Shown: positions 50,476 through 59,644, counted from the first letter of the stretch. The stretch is DNA of 64,000 bases from an uncultured bacterium (GCA_902826835.1 CADEGH010000005.1:160006-224005), one strand, 5' to 3'. Numbers and translations are program-made. The notes: generated by a model not told the origin, from the letters alone.

Positions 50476-51333
50476 GTGAAGTCGATGATGCAAGCGGTCG
50501 GGACCAAAGTAGGGGCGGTCTTGGGGTCGGTGGTGGTGGCTACGGAGGGATCGCTCGGATTCGGCGAGAACGCCGAGATCGAGGCTCTCTGGTTGGCCCA
50601 CAAAGAAGTGCCCACCGACGACACGCGCAACGCCCTGATCGAGCACTACCACCCCCTTGTGCGCTACATCAGCGAGCGCCTCCTCTCCACCCTGCCCCGC
50701 AGCATCGAGGTGGATGATCTGACCTCGGCAGGCCTCTTCGGACTGATGGACGCCATCGACGGCTTCGACCTCTCCCGAGGCATCAAGTTCAAGACTTACT
50801 GCACGACGCGCATCCGGGGAGCCATCCTCGACGAACTGCGCAGCCAAGACTGGGTGCCCCGCCTCGTCCGCCTGAAGGCCAACCGCATCCTGCGCGCCTG
50901 CAAGGCGCTGGAGTCGAGGCTCGGACGTGAGCCCTCGGACGAAGAGATGGCCTCGGAGTTGGGGGTGTCTTCGACCGAGTACCGCGCCATGTCCGACGAG
51001 GCGAGTCCGGTCACGATTTTCTCTCTCTCGGACAAGTTCGATGACAGCCAGTCGGACGGAAGCCTCGAGAAATCCGAGGTCATCGCCGACGTGCGCACCG
51101 ACAGCCCTGTGGATTGCTTGAATCGCCGCGACGCGATCGAGGTCTTGACGCGCAACCTCTCCCAAAAAGAGAAGCGCATCATCATCATGTACTACTATGA
51201 GGGCCTCACGATGAAGGAGATCGGGCAGATCCTCGATCTCACGGAGTCCCGCGTTTGCCAGATTCACAGCAACGTCATCGCCCGCCTCAAGGACCGGATC
51301 ACCAAGCAGAAGCCGGTTCCACAGCCCGCGTGA
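50476..51333 (+). CDS. FliA/WhiG-type alternative sigma factor (sigma-28 family)
   Basis: 285 residues from a GTG with AAAGGA nearby; ATGs at 50485 and 50488 are alternatives. Region 2: ALIEHYHPLVRYISERLLSTLPRSIEVDDLTSAGLFGLMDAIDGFDLSRGIKFKTYCTTRIRGAILDELRSQDWVPR. Region 3 and region 4 follow, with LTMKEIGQILDLTESRVCQIHSNVIARLK as the -35-binding helix-turn-helix. The RGAILDELRxxDWVPR series is characteristic of FliA, WhiG and relatives. No flagellar genes are seen in the window, so a WhiG-like or other role is possible. Controlled by a cyclic-di-GMP-I riboswitch. Confidence 0.93.
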   Translation: MKSMMQAVGTKVGAVLGSVVVATEGSLGFGENAEIEALWLAHKEVPTDDTRNALIEHYHPLVRYISERLLSTLPRSIEVDDLTSAGLFGLMDAIDGFDLSRGIKFKTYCTTRIRGAILDELRSQDWVPRLVRLKANRILRACKALESRLGREPSDEEMASELGVSSTEYRAMSDEASPVTIFSLSDKFDDSQSDGSLEKSEVIADVRTDSPVDCLNRRDAIEVLTRNLSQKEKRIIIMYYYEGLTMKEIGQILDLTESRVCQIHSNVIARLKDRITKQKPVPQPA

Positions 51334-51902
51334 GCGGGCGAAAGGGACCCCTCGAGGTGGTCCTCGCGAACAGCCGGTCGATCGCCGCGGTCTTGGCGGT
51401 GCTCTGGATTGCCTACCTCTACCGCGGGAGTTCGTTCCCACCTGAGGTGGTCGCCGCCCGCCTGCCCGGGCCGACCGGCAACTGGATGCACATCGCGGCA
51501 CACGTGATCCTCGCTGGACTGGTTCTGCGAGCCTTCACTCCCTGGGACGAGCCGGGGCGAAAGCCACCGCTCGCGATCGGTTATTGGCCCGGCTTTTCCA
51601 CCAGAGTCGGCGCCGCGGTGCTGATCCTCACGAGCCTGCACGGACTGTTCGACGAAGTGCACCAGCACTTCGTGCCGGGGCGAACCTGCAGCGTGATCGA
51701 TCTGGGCTTAGACGCCGCGGGGGCCGTTTTGGTGCTTCTGTTTCCGATCGCTGGCGCTCCCGGTCGCCCGCTCCGAGTTTGGCCGTTCTTGGCCGTCCTC
51801 GCGGCCGCGCTTCTCTTGGGGTGGATCGGGTCGATTTCTCGACCATGGCCGGACCGGGTGCTCGAGGAATTCCTGGGGTCTTTCACCCAAACCGGCGGCT
51901 GA
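51330..51902 (+). CDS. VanZ-like membrane protein
   Basis: 190 residues, from a GTG overlapping the sigma stop codon (GTGA). Four hydrophobic segments. The VanZ signature is seen as HGLFDEVHQHFVPGRTCSVIDLGLDAAGAVLVLLF around residues 105-140, following NWMHIAAHVILAGLVLRAF. VanZ-family function is poorly known, with links to antibiotic resistance and envelope. Start choice relies on coupling since no Shine-Dalgarno is evident. Confidence 0.8.
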   Translation: MSGRKGPLEVVLANSRSIAAVLAVLWIAYLYRGSSFPPEVVAARLPGPTGNWMHIAAHVILAGLVLRAFTPWDEPGRKPPLAIGYWPGFSTRVGAAVLILTSLHGLFDEVHQHFVPGRTCSVIDLGLDAAGAVLVLLFPIAGAPGRPLRVWPFLAVLAAALLLGWIGSISRPWPDRVLEEFLGSFTQTGG

Positions 51903-51973
51903 GCACAATCCCGGGGTTGGTTCCCGAATACGGCAAGCCCCTCGGTACCATGGGGCGCAAGGACGGCGCGAAG

Positions 51974-53791
51974 ATGCAGAAACTCGAGCATCACCCCTCA
52001 TGGTTGGCCTCGGTCGCCGCGGTCGTGTTGGTCGCTACTGGAGGGGCCTACATCGCTCCGGATTCCGGCTCGGGGTCGGCCCCCCAGCATGCCGAGCTCC
52101 TCCCTGCCCACTGCCTGGCGGCGTTGACCCTGGACGGGAGCGCCCTCGTCAACCACGCCGCGGACCTGGCGCTTTCCAAGCTCGTGTCGGACCCCCTGGT
52201 ATCGCCGGTTTTGCGACCGCTGCTCGACCTCGCCGGAACCTCGCTGGACACGATCCTCTCGGAAATCGGCTCCCCCTTCGGCATGGTGCCGCACGAACTG
52301 CTCGAGCTGCTCAAGAATCGAATCACGGTGGCCCTGCTTGACTTCGAGGGCTGGTCGGTCGAGGGGGCTTTCCAATCGGACGTCGTGGTCCTCCTCGACT
52401 TCGCGGCCGCAATGGGAGGGGCTCGCCGCTTCCTTGAAGTGCTGGAAAAGGTGGTCCTGAAGTTCGGGGCCGGGCGGTTCGAGGATCGCACGATCAGTGG
52501 AGCCACGATCCGCGAGTACATCCCTCCGGCGGCAAGCCCAATCCGGGCCTGGTACACCATCCACCAAGGAACTCTGATCCTCACGACCAGGGTGGCCAGC
52601 ATGGAGGGCATTCTCGCCCGTCTGAAAACAGGGGATAAGGCAGGCTCCTTGTCCCAGGATTCCCACTATGTGGCGGTCGCCGGGAAATGGCCGGAAGGCC
52701 GAACGCTCGGGGCGCTCTATCTGAGTGTGAATCGCATCCGCGCGGTGGTCGTCGAGGAAGGCAGTGAGGAGTCTTCATTCGTGGAACTCCTGGGTCTCGA
52801 TCGAATCGTGGCCGCGGGACTGGCCGTATCTGTTCACGGGTCAGGCTTCAGAGAGCACCTCTACGTGCACCTGCCGGAGGGTGGGCCGCTTCGTTCCCTT
52901 CTGGATCCGGGGGAGTGGAAGAGCCGGATTGCCGGTTGGCTACCGAGTTCGACGGCCGCCGCGATCGCGGGTTGGGTCCCTCTCGAACGGGCGAGCCTCT
53001 ATGCCCGGCAGGCCTCGGAGGCCCTGGGAGTAGGTGGCTACGTCGAGGGTTGGATCACCGAAGCCTCCGAGTTTTTGGGCATCGACTGGGACCAGCTTCT
53101 TCTCCCCTCCGTGGGCGAAGAACTCGGGGTGGGCTTGAGCTGGTCGGGCACGTCGCTCATTCCGAGCCCCTTCCTCGTCATCGCGACCAGGATGGAGGAG
53201 GGGATGGATCGGGTGGCCCGTGGTCTGGCGAAGAAGTTTTTTCCCAACGCTGCCATTCGGGCTATCAGCGAGGTGTCCGAGACCTTCCACCATGTTGAAC
53301 CCAACCGAGTGCCGGGGCAGGCCAACGTCGGGTTCGTTCCGGAGGCGAGGGCCGCCTGGTCGCTCAACGCCGACCGCTTGGTGGTCTCGGCCTGGCCCGA
53401 CGCCATTCGCAAGTACATCCGCTGGAAGAGCAAGCCGGACCCCACCCTCGAAACCCAGGCCGAGTTCGTTCGCCTGCGGGCTGAACTCGTTCCCGCCGAG
53501 GAAAAGCTCACCGGCTTTGCTTGGTGCGACCTTCCGAGGATCGCCCGCTTCCTCTTGGACAGCGCGGCTCCGATCCTGCAATCCGCGGTGCTCCCCCCTC
53601 CGTTCGACGGCATCGAGATGGCGCTCTGGCCAGGGGGAGATGAGGTGGCGCGCCATCTCAGTGGCGCCATGGTGGCGACGAGTTGGAGCGGTCAAGGTTG
53701 GTCGGTGCGGACGAGTTCGCCCGTGGGAGTGTTGGTCCCCCTCGGGGCCCTTCTTTTCGGCGCTCCTCCGAGTCGCCCGTTGCCGCGCTGA
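51974..53791 (+). CDS. Large exported protein of unknown function, paralogue A
   Basis: 605 residues from the ATG of MQKLEHH, with AAGGA ten bases upstream; an in-frame ATG at 51950 exists. SWLASVAAVVLVATGGAYIA is a signal or anchor. The first mature domain, LLPAHCLAALTLDGSALVNHAADLALSKLVSDPLVSPVLRPLLDLA, is clearly related to the start of the next gene's product. The rest is alternating strands and helices (FLEVLEKVVLKFGAGRFEDRTISGATIREYIPP and GALYLSVNRIRAVVVEEG). It has a weak resemblance to DUF3352-type exported proteins. Follows vanZ by 71 bases. Confidence 0.65.
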   Translation: MQKLEHHPSWLASVAAVVLVATGGAYIAPDSGSGSAPQHAELLPAHCLAALTLDGSALVNHAADLALSKLVSDPLVSPVLRPLLDLAGTSLDTILSEIGSPFGMVPHELLELLKNRITVALLDFEGWSVEGAFQSDVVVLLDFAAAMGGARRFLEVLEKVVLKFGAGRFEDRTISGATIREYIPPAASPIRAWYTIHQGTLILTTRVASMEGILARLKTGDKAGSLSQDSHYVAVAGKWPEGRTLGALYLSVNRIRAVVVEEGSEESSFVELLGLDRIVAAGLAVSVHGSGFREHLYVHLPEGGPLRSLLDPGEWKSRIAGWLPSSTAAAIAGWVPLERASLYARQASEALGVGGYVEGWITEASEFLGIDWDQLLLPSVGEELGVGLSWSGTSLIPSPFLVIATRMEEGMDRVARGLAKKFFPNAAIRAISEVSETFHHVEPNRVPGQANVGFVPEARAAWSLNADRLVVSAWPDAIRKYIRWKSKPDPTLETQAEFVRLRAELVPAEEKLTGFAWCDLPRIARFLLDSAAPILQSAVLPPPFDGIEMALWPGGDEVARHLSGAMVATSWSGQGWSVRTSSPVGVLVPLGALLFGAPPSRPLPR

Positions 53792-53837
53792 GCTCGAGTT
53801 CGGTAGGAAATCGTGGAACGCGTTGGGGGTCCGCATC

Positions 53838-55964
53838 ATGAGTCACGTTGGTGGACACTTTATTGCGCTGCTCGGGCTCGTCTCACTGCTCGCGAATCCG
53901 GGACGGGCGCAGGCGGACTGGAACCCGGCGAGACTCCTCCCCGCCGACACGCTCTTGTATGTGAGTCTGGTTCCCGAGTCCCTGATCAACCACTCGGGCG
54001 AGCTCGCGATGGCGAAGCTGTGGAATTCCCCCGAGCTCGCTCCCCTGCTCGCGCCGATACGAGCCCGCTTGCCGGCGGCGCTGGCGAACGCCTCGGCGCT
54101 GGCGGGCCTCACTTCTCCGGAAGAAGAGCGCGAATTTTGGCAACTCTGGAAGGGGCGCATCGCGGTGGCTTGGCTGCCTCCCGCGGCCGCGGAGGCTCGT
54201 CCCATGGGAGCCCTGACCCTGATCGCCAAGCTGGCTGGTCGGCCGGAGCGCGCGCGCGAGTACTTGCGGCGCGCCATCGAGAAAATGGGTGGCAAGGTGA
54301 GCTCGTCCGAGGGCGAGCTTTGGGAGGCGACTTGTGTAGTCGGCCCGTTCGCGATCCGAGTCCGGCACGAACGGGATGAACTGCTCGTTTGTACCGACCC
54401 CGAGCGGCTGGACGAAATGACGGATCGATCGCGCGGTTTGATCGCGCAGGGGTCGCTCGCGGACGAGGGCGCATTTCGCCGCTGCCTCGAAGTCGTGGAG
54501 CAACCCAAAAGCGTGGCGATCGCCTACTTCGCGTTCCGCCGCTTTCTCCAGAGTTTCAAAGGCCTGATGGAGGAGGCGTTCCGCGACGTGGCGGCGATCG
54601 CCGGATGGGACGGCATCGAAGCCCTGAGTTATTCGTTCGACCTCGATGGTGAGGGCATCCGGGACCGGCTGTTTTCCTACATGCCCGGTCCGACTTGGAT
54701 GAAACAAATCGCGCCCGAGGTACCAGGGGTCACTCTGGGTCATGAGCTCGCCCCCGAGGCGACGCGGTTGTTTTTTGTGACGCACATCGACTTCCAGAAG
54801 GCCTACGAGGTGGCGCTCCAAATCCTGCCGGGTGCGCACCCCAGGATCGCCGATGAGATCGAAAAGATCCGGACCTGGAGCCTCGAACGTGCCGGCGTCG
54901 ATCTACGCGCGGACCTGCTTTCGACGCTCGGTACCGAGTACGGGATCTTCATGGCCTACGAAGGCCAAAGCGCGCTTCCCGAGTTGCACGTTTTTGCCGA
55001 GGTGAAGGAGAAAGAGCGCCTTTGGAGCGCGCTGGATCGCTTCGAGGAAGCCTTGGATCGGACGGTGAGACTGCGGCGCCTCGAACGCAAAGGGCACACG
55101 TACTTGGTCGTCGAGACCGGACTGAGCCTGGGAGTGGGGGGCCTGCGCTGGACCCTTCGGCCCACCATCACAGTCCATGACCGCTATCTCGTCGTGTCCC
55201 TCTACCCGCGGGCGGCGATGCGATTGATGGATGGCCTCGACGCGAAGTCACCTCGACTGTCGAGCAGCCCCGACTTTGCGGCCGGCCGGGCGCGGCTCCA
55301 CCGGGAGTCGGAGGCGGGAGCCCAGAGTGGCTTCACGTGGATCGACATGCGGGCCGCCGTCACGACGGTCTACGACCATATCGTCCCCCCACTCCAACTG
55401 TTCTTCATGCGGGGCGGCGATGCCTCCGTGTTCCCGGTGGCCCACCTTCCGCATCGGGACTTGGTCCGGGACCGGCTGTTCGGGCTCACGATGGTGACGG
55501 AGAACTTGCCGGACGGGACCTACAACGATTGTTATTCGCCCACCGGACTTCTCGTGGGGTATGTCGCGACGGGCGCCGCCGTGGGTTTGATGTTCGCCTC
55601 CCAGGTCGAGGCCATCGAGGCTGGCCCCCGTCCTCTCGATGAAGAGGCGCCAACGTCCCAGGAACGTCGCGTCGCGACCGTCGAGCTCTTCCTTTTGCGC
55701 GAGGCCATTCGTCAGTACGAAGCCGAACACGGCCGTTTGCCTCCGGCGGACGCTTGGTTTGGAGCCCTTGCCGTCAAGACGGGCGATCCGCCGCGATTCA
55801 AATACCTGAGCCTCTCGAGCTTGAGCAACGCGGAAGGAAAAGACCCTTGGGGCCACCCCTACCAGTTCCGGGTGCTCGGAGACGGCACCTTCGAACTCAT
55901 GAGTCTGGGCGCGGACCGGCGGACCGGCGGGGCCGGCGAGGGTCGAGATCTGAGCGACCGCTGA
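53838..55964 (+). CDS. Large exported protein with C-terminal pseudopilin GspG-like domain, paralogue B
   Basis: 708 residues. MSHVGGHFIALLGLVSLLANPGRAQA is a signal peptide. Residues 27-600 align with paralogue A: LLPADTLLYVSLVPESLINHSGELAMAKLWNSPELAPLLAPI at the start. From about residue 612, AVELFLLREAIRQYEAEHGRLPPADAWFGAL-like helix is followed at 669 by DPWGHPYQFRVLGDGTFELMSLGADRRTGGAGEGRDLSD. That is the calcium-binding C-terminal part of type II pseudopilin GspG, without the N-terminal pilin helix. A GGGGG box precedes the ATG. A T2SS-like substrate or structural protein is possible. Confidence 0.75.
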   Translation: MSHVGGHFIALLGLVSLLANPGRAQADWNPARLLPADTLLYVSLVPESLINHSGELAMAKLWNSPELAPLLAPIRARLPAALANASALAGLTSPEEEREFWQLWKGRIAVAWLPPAAAEARPMGALTLIAKLAGRPERAREYLRRAIEKMGGKVSSSEGELWEATCVVGPFAIRVRHERDELLVCTDPERLDEMTDRSRGLIAQGSLADEGAFRRCLEVVEQPKSVAIAYFAFRRFLQSFKGLMEEAFRDVAAIAGWDGIEALSYSFDLDGEGIRDRLFSYMPGPTWMKQIAPEVPGVTLGHELAPEATRLFFVTHIDFQKAYEVALQILPGAHPRIADEIEKIRTWSLERAGVDLRADLLSTLGTEYGIFMAYEGQSALPELHVFAEVKEKERLWSALDRFEEALDRTVRLRRLERKGHTYLVVETGLSLGVGGLRWTLRPTITVHDRYLVVSLYPRAAMRLMDGLDAKSPRLSSSPDFAAGRARLHRESEAGAQSGFTWIDMRAAVTTVYDHIVPPLQLFFMRGGDASVFPVAHLPHRDLVRDRLFGLTMVTENLPDGTYNDCYSPTGLLVGYVATGAAVGLMFASQVEAIEAGPRPLDEEAPTSQERRVATVELFLLREAIRQYEAEHGRLPPADAWFGALAVKTGDPPRFKYLSLSSLSNAEGKDPWGHPYQFRVLGDGTFELMSLGADRRTGGAGEGRDLSDR

Positions 55965-56004
55965 TCAAGGGGTGGTCGCGCGAGCCTCGTTAGAGTTCGA
56001 GGCC

Positions 56005-57450
56005 ATGGATGCATCCGCCGCCGACCCGCATTCCGATTACGAAAACCCGCTGTCCTCGCGCTATGCGAGTCCGGCCATGCGTCGCATTTTCAGCGCCCGA
56101 TTTCGGTTCGGCCAGTGGCGACGCCTCTGGCTCGCGCTCGCGGAAGCCGAAGCCGAGCTGGGTTTGCCGATCGAAGCGGCGGCGCTCGAGGAGCTCCGCC
56201 AGCGTCTCGACGACATCCCCTTCGAGCGCGCGGAAGCGCTTGAGTCGGAGCTCCGACACGACGTCATGGCGCACATTCACGCGTTGCGGGAACAATGCCC
56301 CAAGGCCGGTCGTATCGTGCATCTCGGAGCTACGAGCTGTTTTGTCACCGACAACAGTGAGTTGATCCAGATTCGCGCCGGCCTCGAGCTCCTGCTCACG
56401 AAATTGCGCCAGGTCATCCGCGCTCTGGCGGACTTCGCCCGCCGCGAGTGCGAGACACCCACGGTGGGGTACACGCATTTTCAGCCCGCCCAATTCACCA
56501 CCGTCGGCAAGCGGGCCGCGCTGTGGCTCCAGGACTTCGTCGAGGATCACGAGGAGCTCGCACGGGTGGCGGGCATCCTGCGTTTTCGCGGCGTGAAAGG
56601 CACCACGGGCACGCAGGATTCGTTTCTCAAGCTGTTCGGCGGGGACGCCGCCAAGGTGGTCGAGCTCGAGCGCCGGGTCGCGGCGAAAATGGGATTCTCG
56701 CGCACGTGGCCCCTGACTGGTCAGACCTATCCCCGCAAGCAGGATGCGGTGGTCCTCGCGGCCCTGTCGGGGATCGCGCAATCCGCCGGGAAGTTCTCGA
56801 GCGATCTGCGGCTGCTCTGCCACCTCCAAGAAGTGGAGGAGCCGTTTGGCAAGAAGCAGATCGGATCGAGCGCCATGGCCTACAAGCGCAATCCCATGCG
56901 ATCCGAACGGATCGCGGCGTTGGCCCGTTGGCTCATCACTCTGGCGCAAAACCCCGCGCTCACCGCGTCGACCCAGTGGTTCGAGCGAACTCTCGACGAC
57001 TCGGCGAACCGCCGCCTCGCCAACGGCGAGGGGTTCCTCACCGCGGACGCCATCTTGGATCTCATGATCAACGTCACGAAGGGCCTCGTGGTGCAGCGGG
57101 AGGTGATCGCCCGCCGGGTCGCCGAACAATTGCCGTTCATCGCGTCGGAAGAAATTCTCATGGAGGCGGTGACTCGCGGCGGGGATCGGCAGATGCTGCA
57201 CGAGGAGATTCGCACTGCGGCGCTCGCCGCCGCCGAAGCCCTGAAACGCGGGGGGGCCAACGACTTCTTCGCGCGCATCGGCCACGAGCCCCGACTGGCG
57301 GCGGCGCTACGGCGGCTCGAACCCGATTTGCGGGCGGAACGTTTCGTCGGCCGGGCACCGGCCCAAGTGCTCGAGTACTTGCAGGACGTAGTCGAGCCGC
57401 TCCTCTCTCGCCATCCCGCTTCGGCGCTCGAGGATCACGTGAGCGTATGA
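56005..57450 (+). CDS. purB: Adenylosuccinate lyase
   Basis: 481 residues. Catalyses two fumarate-releasing steps in purine synthesis (SAICAR to AICAR, adenylosuccinate to AMP). Conserved features: NPLSSRYASPAMRRIFSARFRFGQWRRLWLALAEAEAELGLPI, IVHLGATSCFVTDNSELIQIR, TVGYTHFQPAQFTTVGKRAALW and the fumarase-superfamily signature IGSSAMAYKRNPMRSERI. Start at the ATG for MDASAAD, 40 bases after the preceding gene. Stop overlaps the next start as ATGA. Confidence 0.97.
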   Translation: MDASAADPHSDYENPLSSRYASPAMRRIFSARFRFGQWRRLWLALAEAEAELGLPIEAAALEELRQRLDDIPFERAEALESELRHDVMAHIHALREQCPKAGRIVHLGATSCFVTDNSELIQIRAGLELLLTKLRQVIRALADFARRECETPTVGYTHFQPAQFTTVGKRAALWLQDFVEDHEELARVAGILRFRGVKGTTGTQDSFLKLFGGDAAKVVELERRVAAKMGFSRTWPLTGQTYPRKQDAVVLAALSGIAQSAGKFSSDLRLLCHLQEVEEPFGKKQIGSSAMAYKRNPMRSERIAALARWLITLAQNPALTASTQWFERTLDDSANRRLANGEGFLTADAILDLMINVTKGLVVQREVIARRVAEQLPFIASEEILMEAVTRGGDRQMLHEEIRTAALAAAEALKRGGANDFFARIGHEPRLAAALRRLEPDLRAERFVGRAPAQVLEYLQDVVEPLLSRHPASALEDHVSV

Positions 57451-58313
57451 GCGAACTCCGCTACGGAGCGATGCTCGTCGGTGCTCCGGAACGCCCCCTG
57501 AGCGCGAGTCTGCGCGCCATCCTGGAGCTTAGGCCCCCCGGCGTGGGGCTGGATCTCGGACCGGCTCCGGAGGCGTTTGGCACCCTGCTCTCCTCGTTGG
57601 GGAACCTTCGAGTCCCGGTGTGGGCGGTGACGGTTCCGAGGCCTCTCGTCGGCGCTGAGAGCGAAAGCCAGCCCTTCGATCGAGTGGGGCAGGACCTGAG
57701 CGAGCGACTCACCCATCTGGATCCCTGGATCGATCGGTGGTCGGCCCTGAGGCTGCGGCATTGGATCATCGACCTTGGGGTGGAGCCGGAGGTGCCGGGC
57801 GTTCCGGCTCCTCGGAATTCGGACGAGTGGCAGGCTCGCAAGGCCGCCGACCGGCGAGCTCGCGAGCGGGCGGCCTTGGACATCGTTCGTGTCCTCTTTG
57901 CGGCGTCGCGCCGCCATCCTCATCTGCGATGGCTGCTTCGACCCTCGGCTCGTCCCATGGGGATCCTCGACCTGGAGTTCGCGGGCTGGGTTCTGTCCGA
58001 AATCCCGAGTGCCGGTCTTGCCGTGGACACCGGGCGCCTGGGCGTGCGAGCCCTGGGCGGAGCAGAACCCGCCTCCCTCTGGTTCGAGAGCTACGCATCG
58101 AGGCTCGAACTCCTCGTCCACTCGGACCGGGGACGAGACGGAGAGGCGGACTGGCCACTCGGCGCCGGCATTTCCCTACCCGACTCGCTTCGGGACCTCG
58201 CCCCCCGGAGTACGAAAAAGTTGCTCCTGGCCTCGCCCAGATTTCCCTCGAGTTGGCTTGCGGAAGCTGACCGAGTCGCAGTGGAGCGATTTGGCACGCC
58301 GGCCTCGGACTGA
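57447..58313 (+). CDS. Unknown protein, possibly TIM-barrel
   Basis: 288 residues. Coupled to purB by an ATGA overlap. No family recognised; the spacing of strands and helices (MLVGAPERPLSASLRAILELRPPGVGLDLGPA, LRHWIIDLGVEPEVPG, ALDIVRVLFAASRRHPHLRWLLRPS, AGLAVDTGRLGVRALGG, LVHSDRGRDGEADWPLGAGISLPDSLRDL) is suggestive of a barrel such as a sugar-isomerase-like or endonuclease-IV-like fold, but no catalytic metal-binding residues are obvious. Confidence 0.55.
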   Translation: MSELRYGAMLVGAPERPLSASLRAILELRPPGVGLDLGPAPEAFGTLLSSLGNLRVPVWAVTVPRPLVGAESESQPFDRVGQDLSERLTHLDPWIDRWSALRLRHWIIDLGVEPEVPGVPAPRNSDEWQARKAADRRARERAALDIVRVLFAASRRHPHLRWLLRPSARPMGILDLEFAGWVLSEIPSAGLAVDTGRLGVRALGGAEPASLWFESYASRLELLVHSDRGRDGEADWPLGAGISLPDSLRDLAPRSTKKLLLASPRFPSSWLAEADRVAVERFGTPASD

Positions 58314-58434
58314 CGTGCGGAGGCACCGGTTCGGCCCCAACTCATTACTGTTCCAGGGGTTGGGGCGGAAGCTGGCGGGCGCCCGGCTCTTCGCCGCATG
58401 GGAACGATTCGGTTGGGCTTCTTCCGATCCGAGG

Positions 58435-58461
58435 TTGCCCTGGGGGCCTGCCGGGTATGAT
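58435..58461 (+). promoter_or_regulatory. Possible promoter before nrnA
   Basis: TTGCCC and TATGAT separated by 15 bases, ending 38 bases before the nrnA ATG. Spacing is short and so confidence is low. A CCCCAAC/GTTGGGG inverted repeat lies further upstream (around 58337-58370), possibly a weak terminator of the preceding gene. Confidence 0.3.
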
Positions 58462-58499
58462 TCAGAGTCGCTTGGGTCCGCCCCGAGCGACCCTCCAAC

Positions 58500-59636
58500 A
58501 TGGGTACCGCCAATAAGGGGGGGTCGGCCGGAGTCGGTCGCCCCTCATCCCCGCTCAAGCCCGCCGAGGCGAAAAAGCCTCGGACGGCCGGTTACGCCGC
58601 CTTGAAGATCGCCCTGGCTGGGCCTGGCAAGGTGCTGATCTTCAGCCACATGAACCCGGATCCTGACACGATCGGGTCGGGCTCGGCGCTGCGGCAGATC
58701 CTGAAAGAGGGGCTCAACAAAGAGTCGGTGCTCTGCTATCGCGGCCTGGTCGGACGCGCTGAAAACCGTCAGCTCGTGAAGACCCTCGACCTCGAGATGG
58801 TGCACGCCCGTTCGGTGGACCAAAGCCAGTACTGCGGAGCAATCCTGGTCGACTGCCAACCCGATTACGGCTACCTGCCTGGGCTCGATCGACTGCCGAT
58901 CCTCGGGGTGATCGACCATCACCCCTGGAGCCCCGCATCCGAAACCGTGCCATTCACGGACGTGAGACCCGGATACGGTTCGACCGCGACGATCATGGTC
59001 GAGTATCTGAAGGAGGCGGGGATCACCCCCGACTCGCGGCTGGCGACCGCCCTCTTTTACGGGCTGAAAACCGACACCCAGGATCTCTCGCGGCGAACCT
59101 CGCCTCCGGATCTCGAGGCGTACGAGTGGCTCTTGCCCCGCATCGATCGGCCGGCGCTCGGACGCATCGAGAACCCGCCACTCTCTCGCGACTACTACGA
59201 AAAATTTGTCACCGCCGTGGGTCGGGCAGTGACCTACCGCAGCCTCGTCATCACCGAACTCGGGCGCACGACCTATCCCGACATGGTCGCCGAGATTGCC
59301 GATCGCTTGATTCGAATCAACGACATCGAGTGGTCGGTCTGTTTCGGATGGCATGAGGGGCGCGTGAATCTCAGCGTGCGCACCGTACATCCGACGATGG
59401 ACGCAGGCGCGCTGGTGAAAACGGCTCTCCTGGACGAGGGCATCGGCGGCGGCCACGACACGATGGCGGCCGGGCGGGTCCAGTTGGCGATCGACACGGA
59501 GCAGGCGTACCTCGCAGTCGTCGAGCGCCTGTGGTTGCGATTCCTGGTCGCTCTCGACGAAGATCCGCACACCGCGAAGCGGCTGGTGACGGAGCCATCG
59601 CTCGAACTGCGAGTCCTTCCGGGCATGTCGACCTGA
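58500..59636 (+). CDS. nrnA: DHH-family phosphoesterase, NrnA-like
   Basis: 378 residues. NrnA-type enzymes degrade short oligoribonucleotides and phosphoadenosine phosphate; some relatives cleave pGpG, the linear product of cyclic-di-GMP hydrolysis. N-terminal DHH metal site: SHMNPDPDTIGSG (His50, Asp54, Asp56), ILVDCQPDYGYL, IDHHPW, and the DHHA1 end with GGGHDTMAAG. The N-terminal 25 residues are a disordered extension. Whether pGpG is a substrate here is inference. Confidence 0.88.
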   Translation: MGTANKGGSAGVGRPSSPLKPAEAKKPRTAGYAALKIALAGPGKVLIFSHMNPDPDTIGSGSALRQILKEGLNKESVLCYRGLVGRAENRQLVKTLDLEMVHARSVDQSQYCGAILVDCQPDYGYLPGLDRLPILGVIDHHPWSPASETVPFTDVRPGYGSTATIMVEYLKEAGITPDSRLATALFYGLKTDTQDLSRRTSPPDLEAYEWLLPRIDRPALGRIENPPLSRDYYEKFVTAVGRAVTYRSLVITELGRTTYPDMVAEIADRLIRINDIEWSVCFGWHEGRVNLSVRTVHPTMDAGALVKTALLDEGIGGGHDTMAAGRVQLAIDTEQAYLAVVERLWLRFLVALDEDPHTAKRLVTEPSLELRVLPGMST

Positions 59637-59644
59637 GACTTCCG

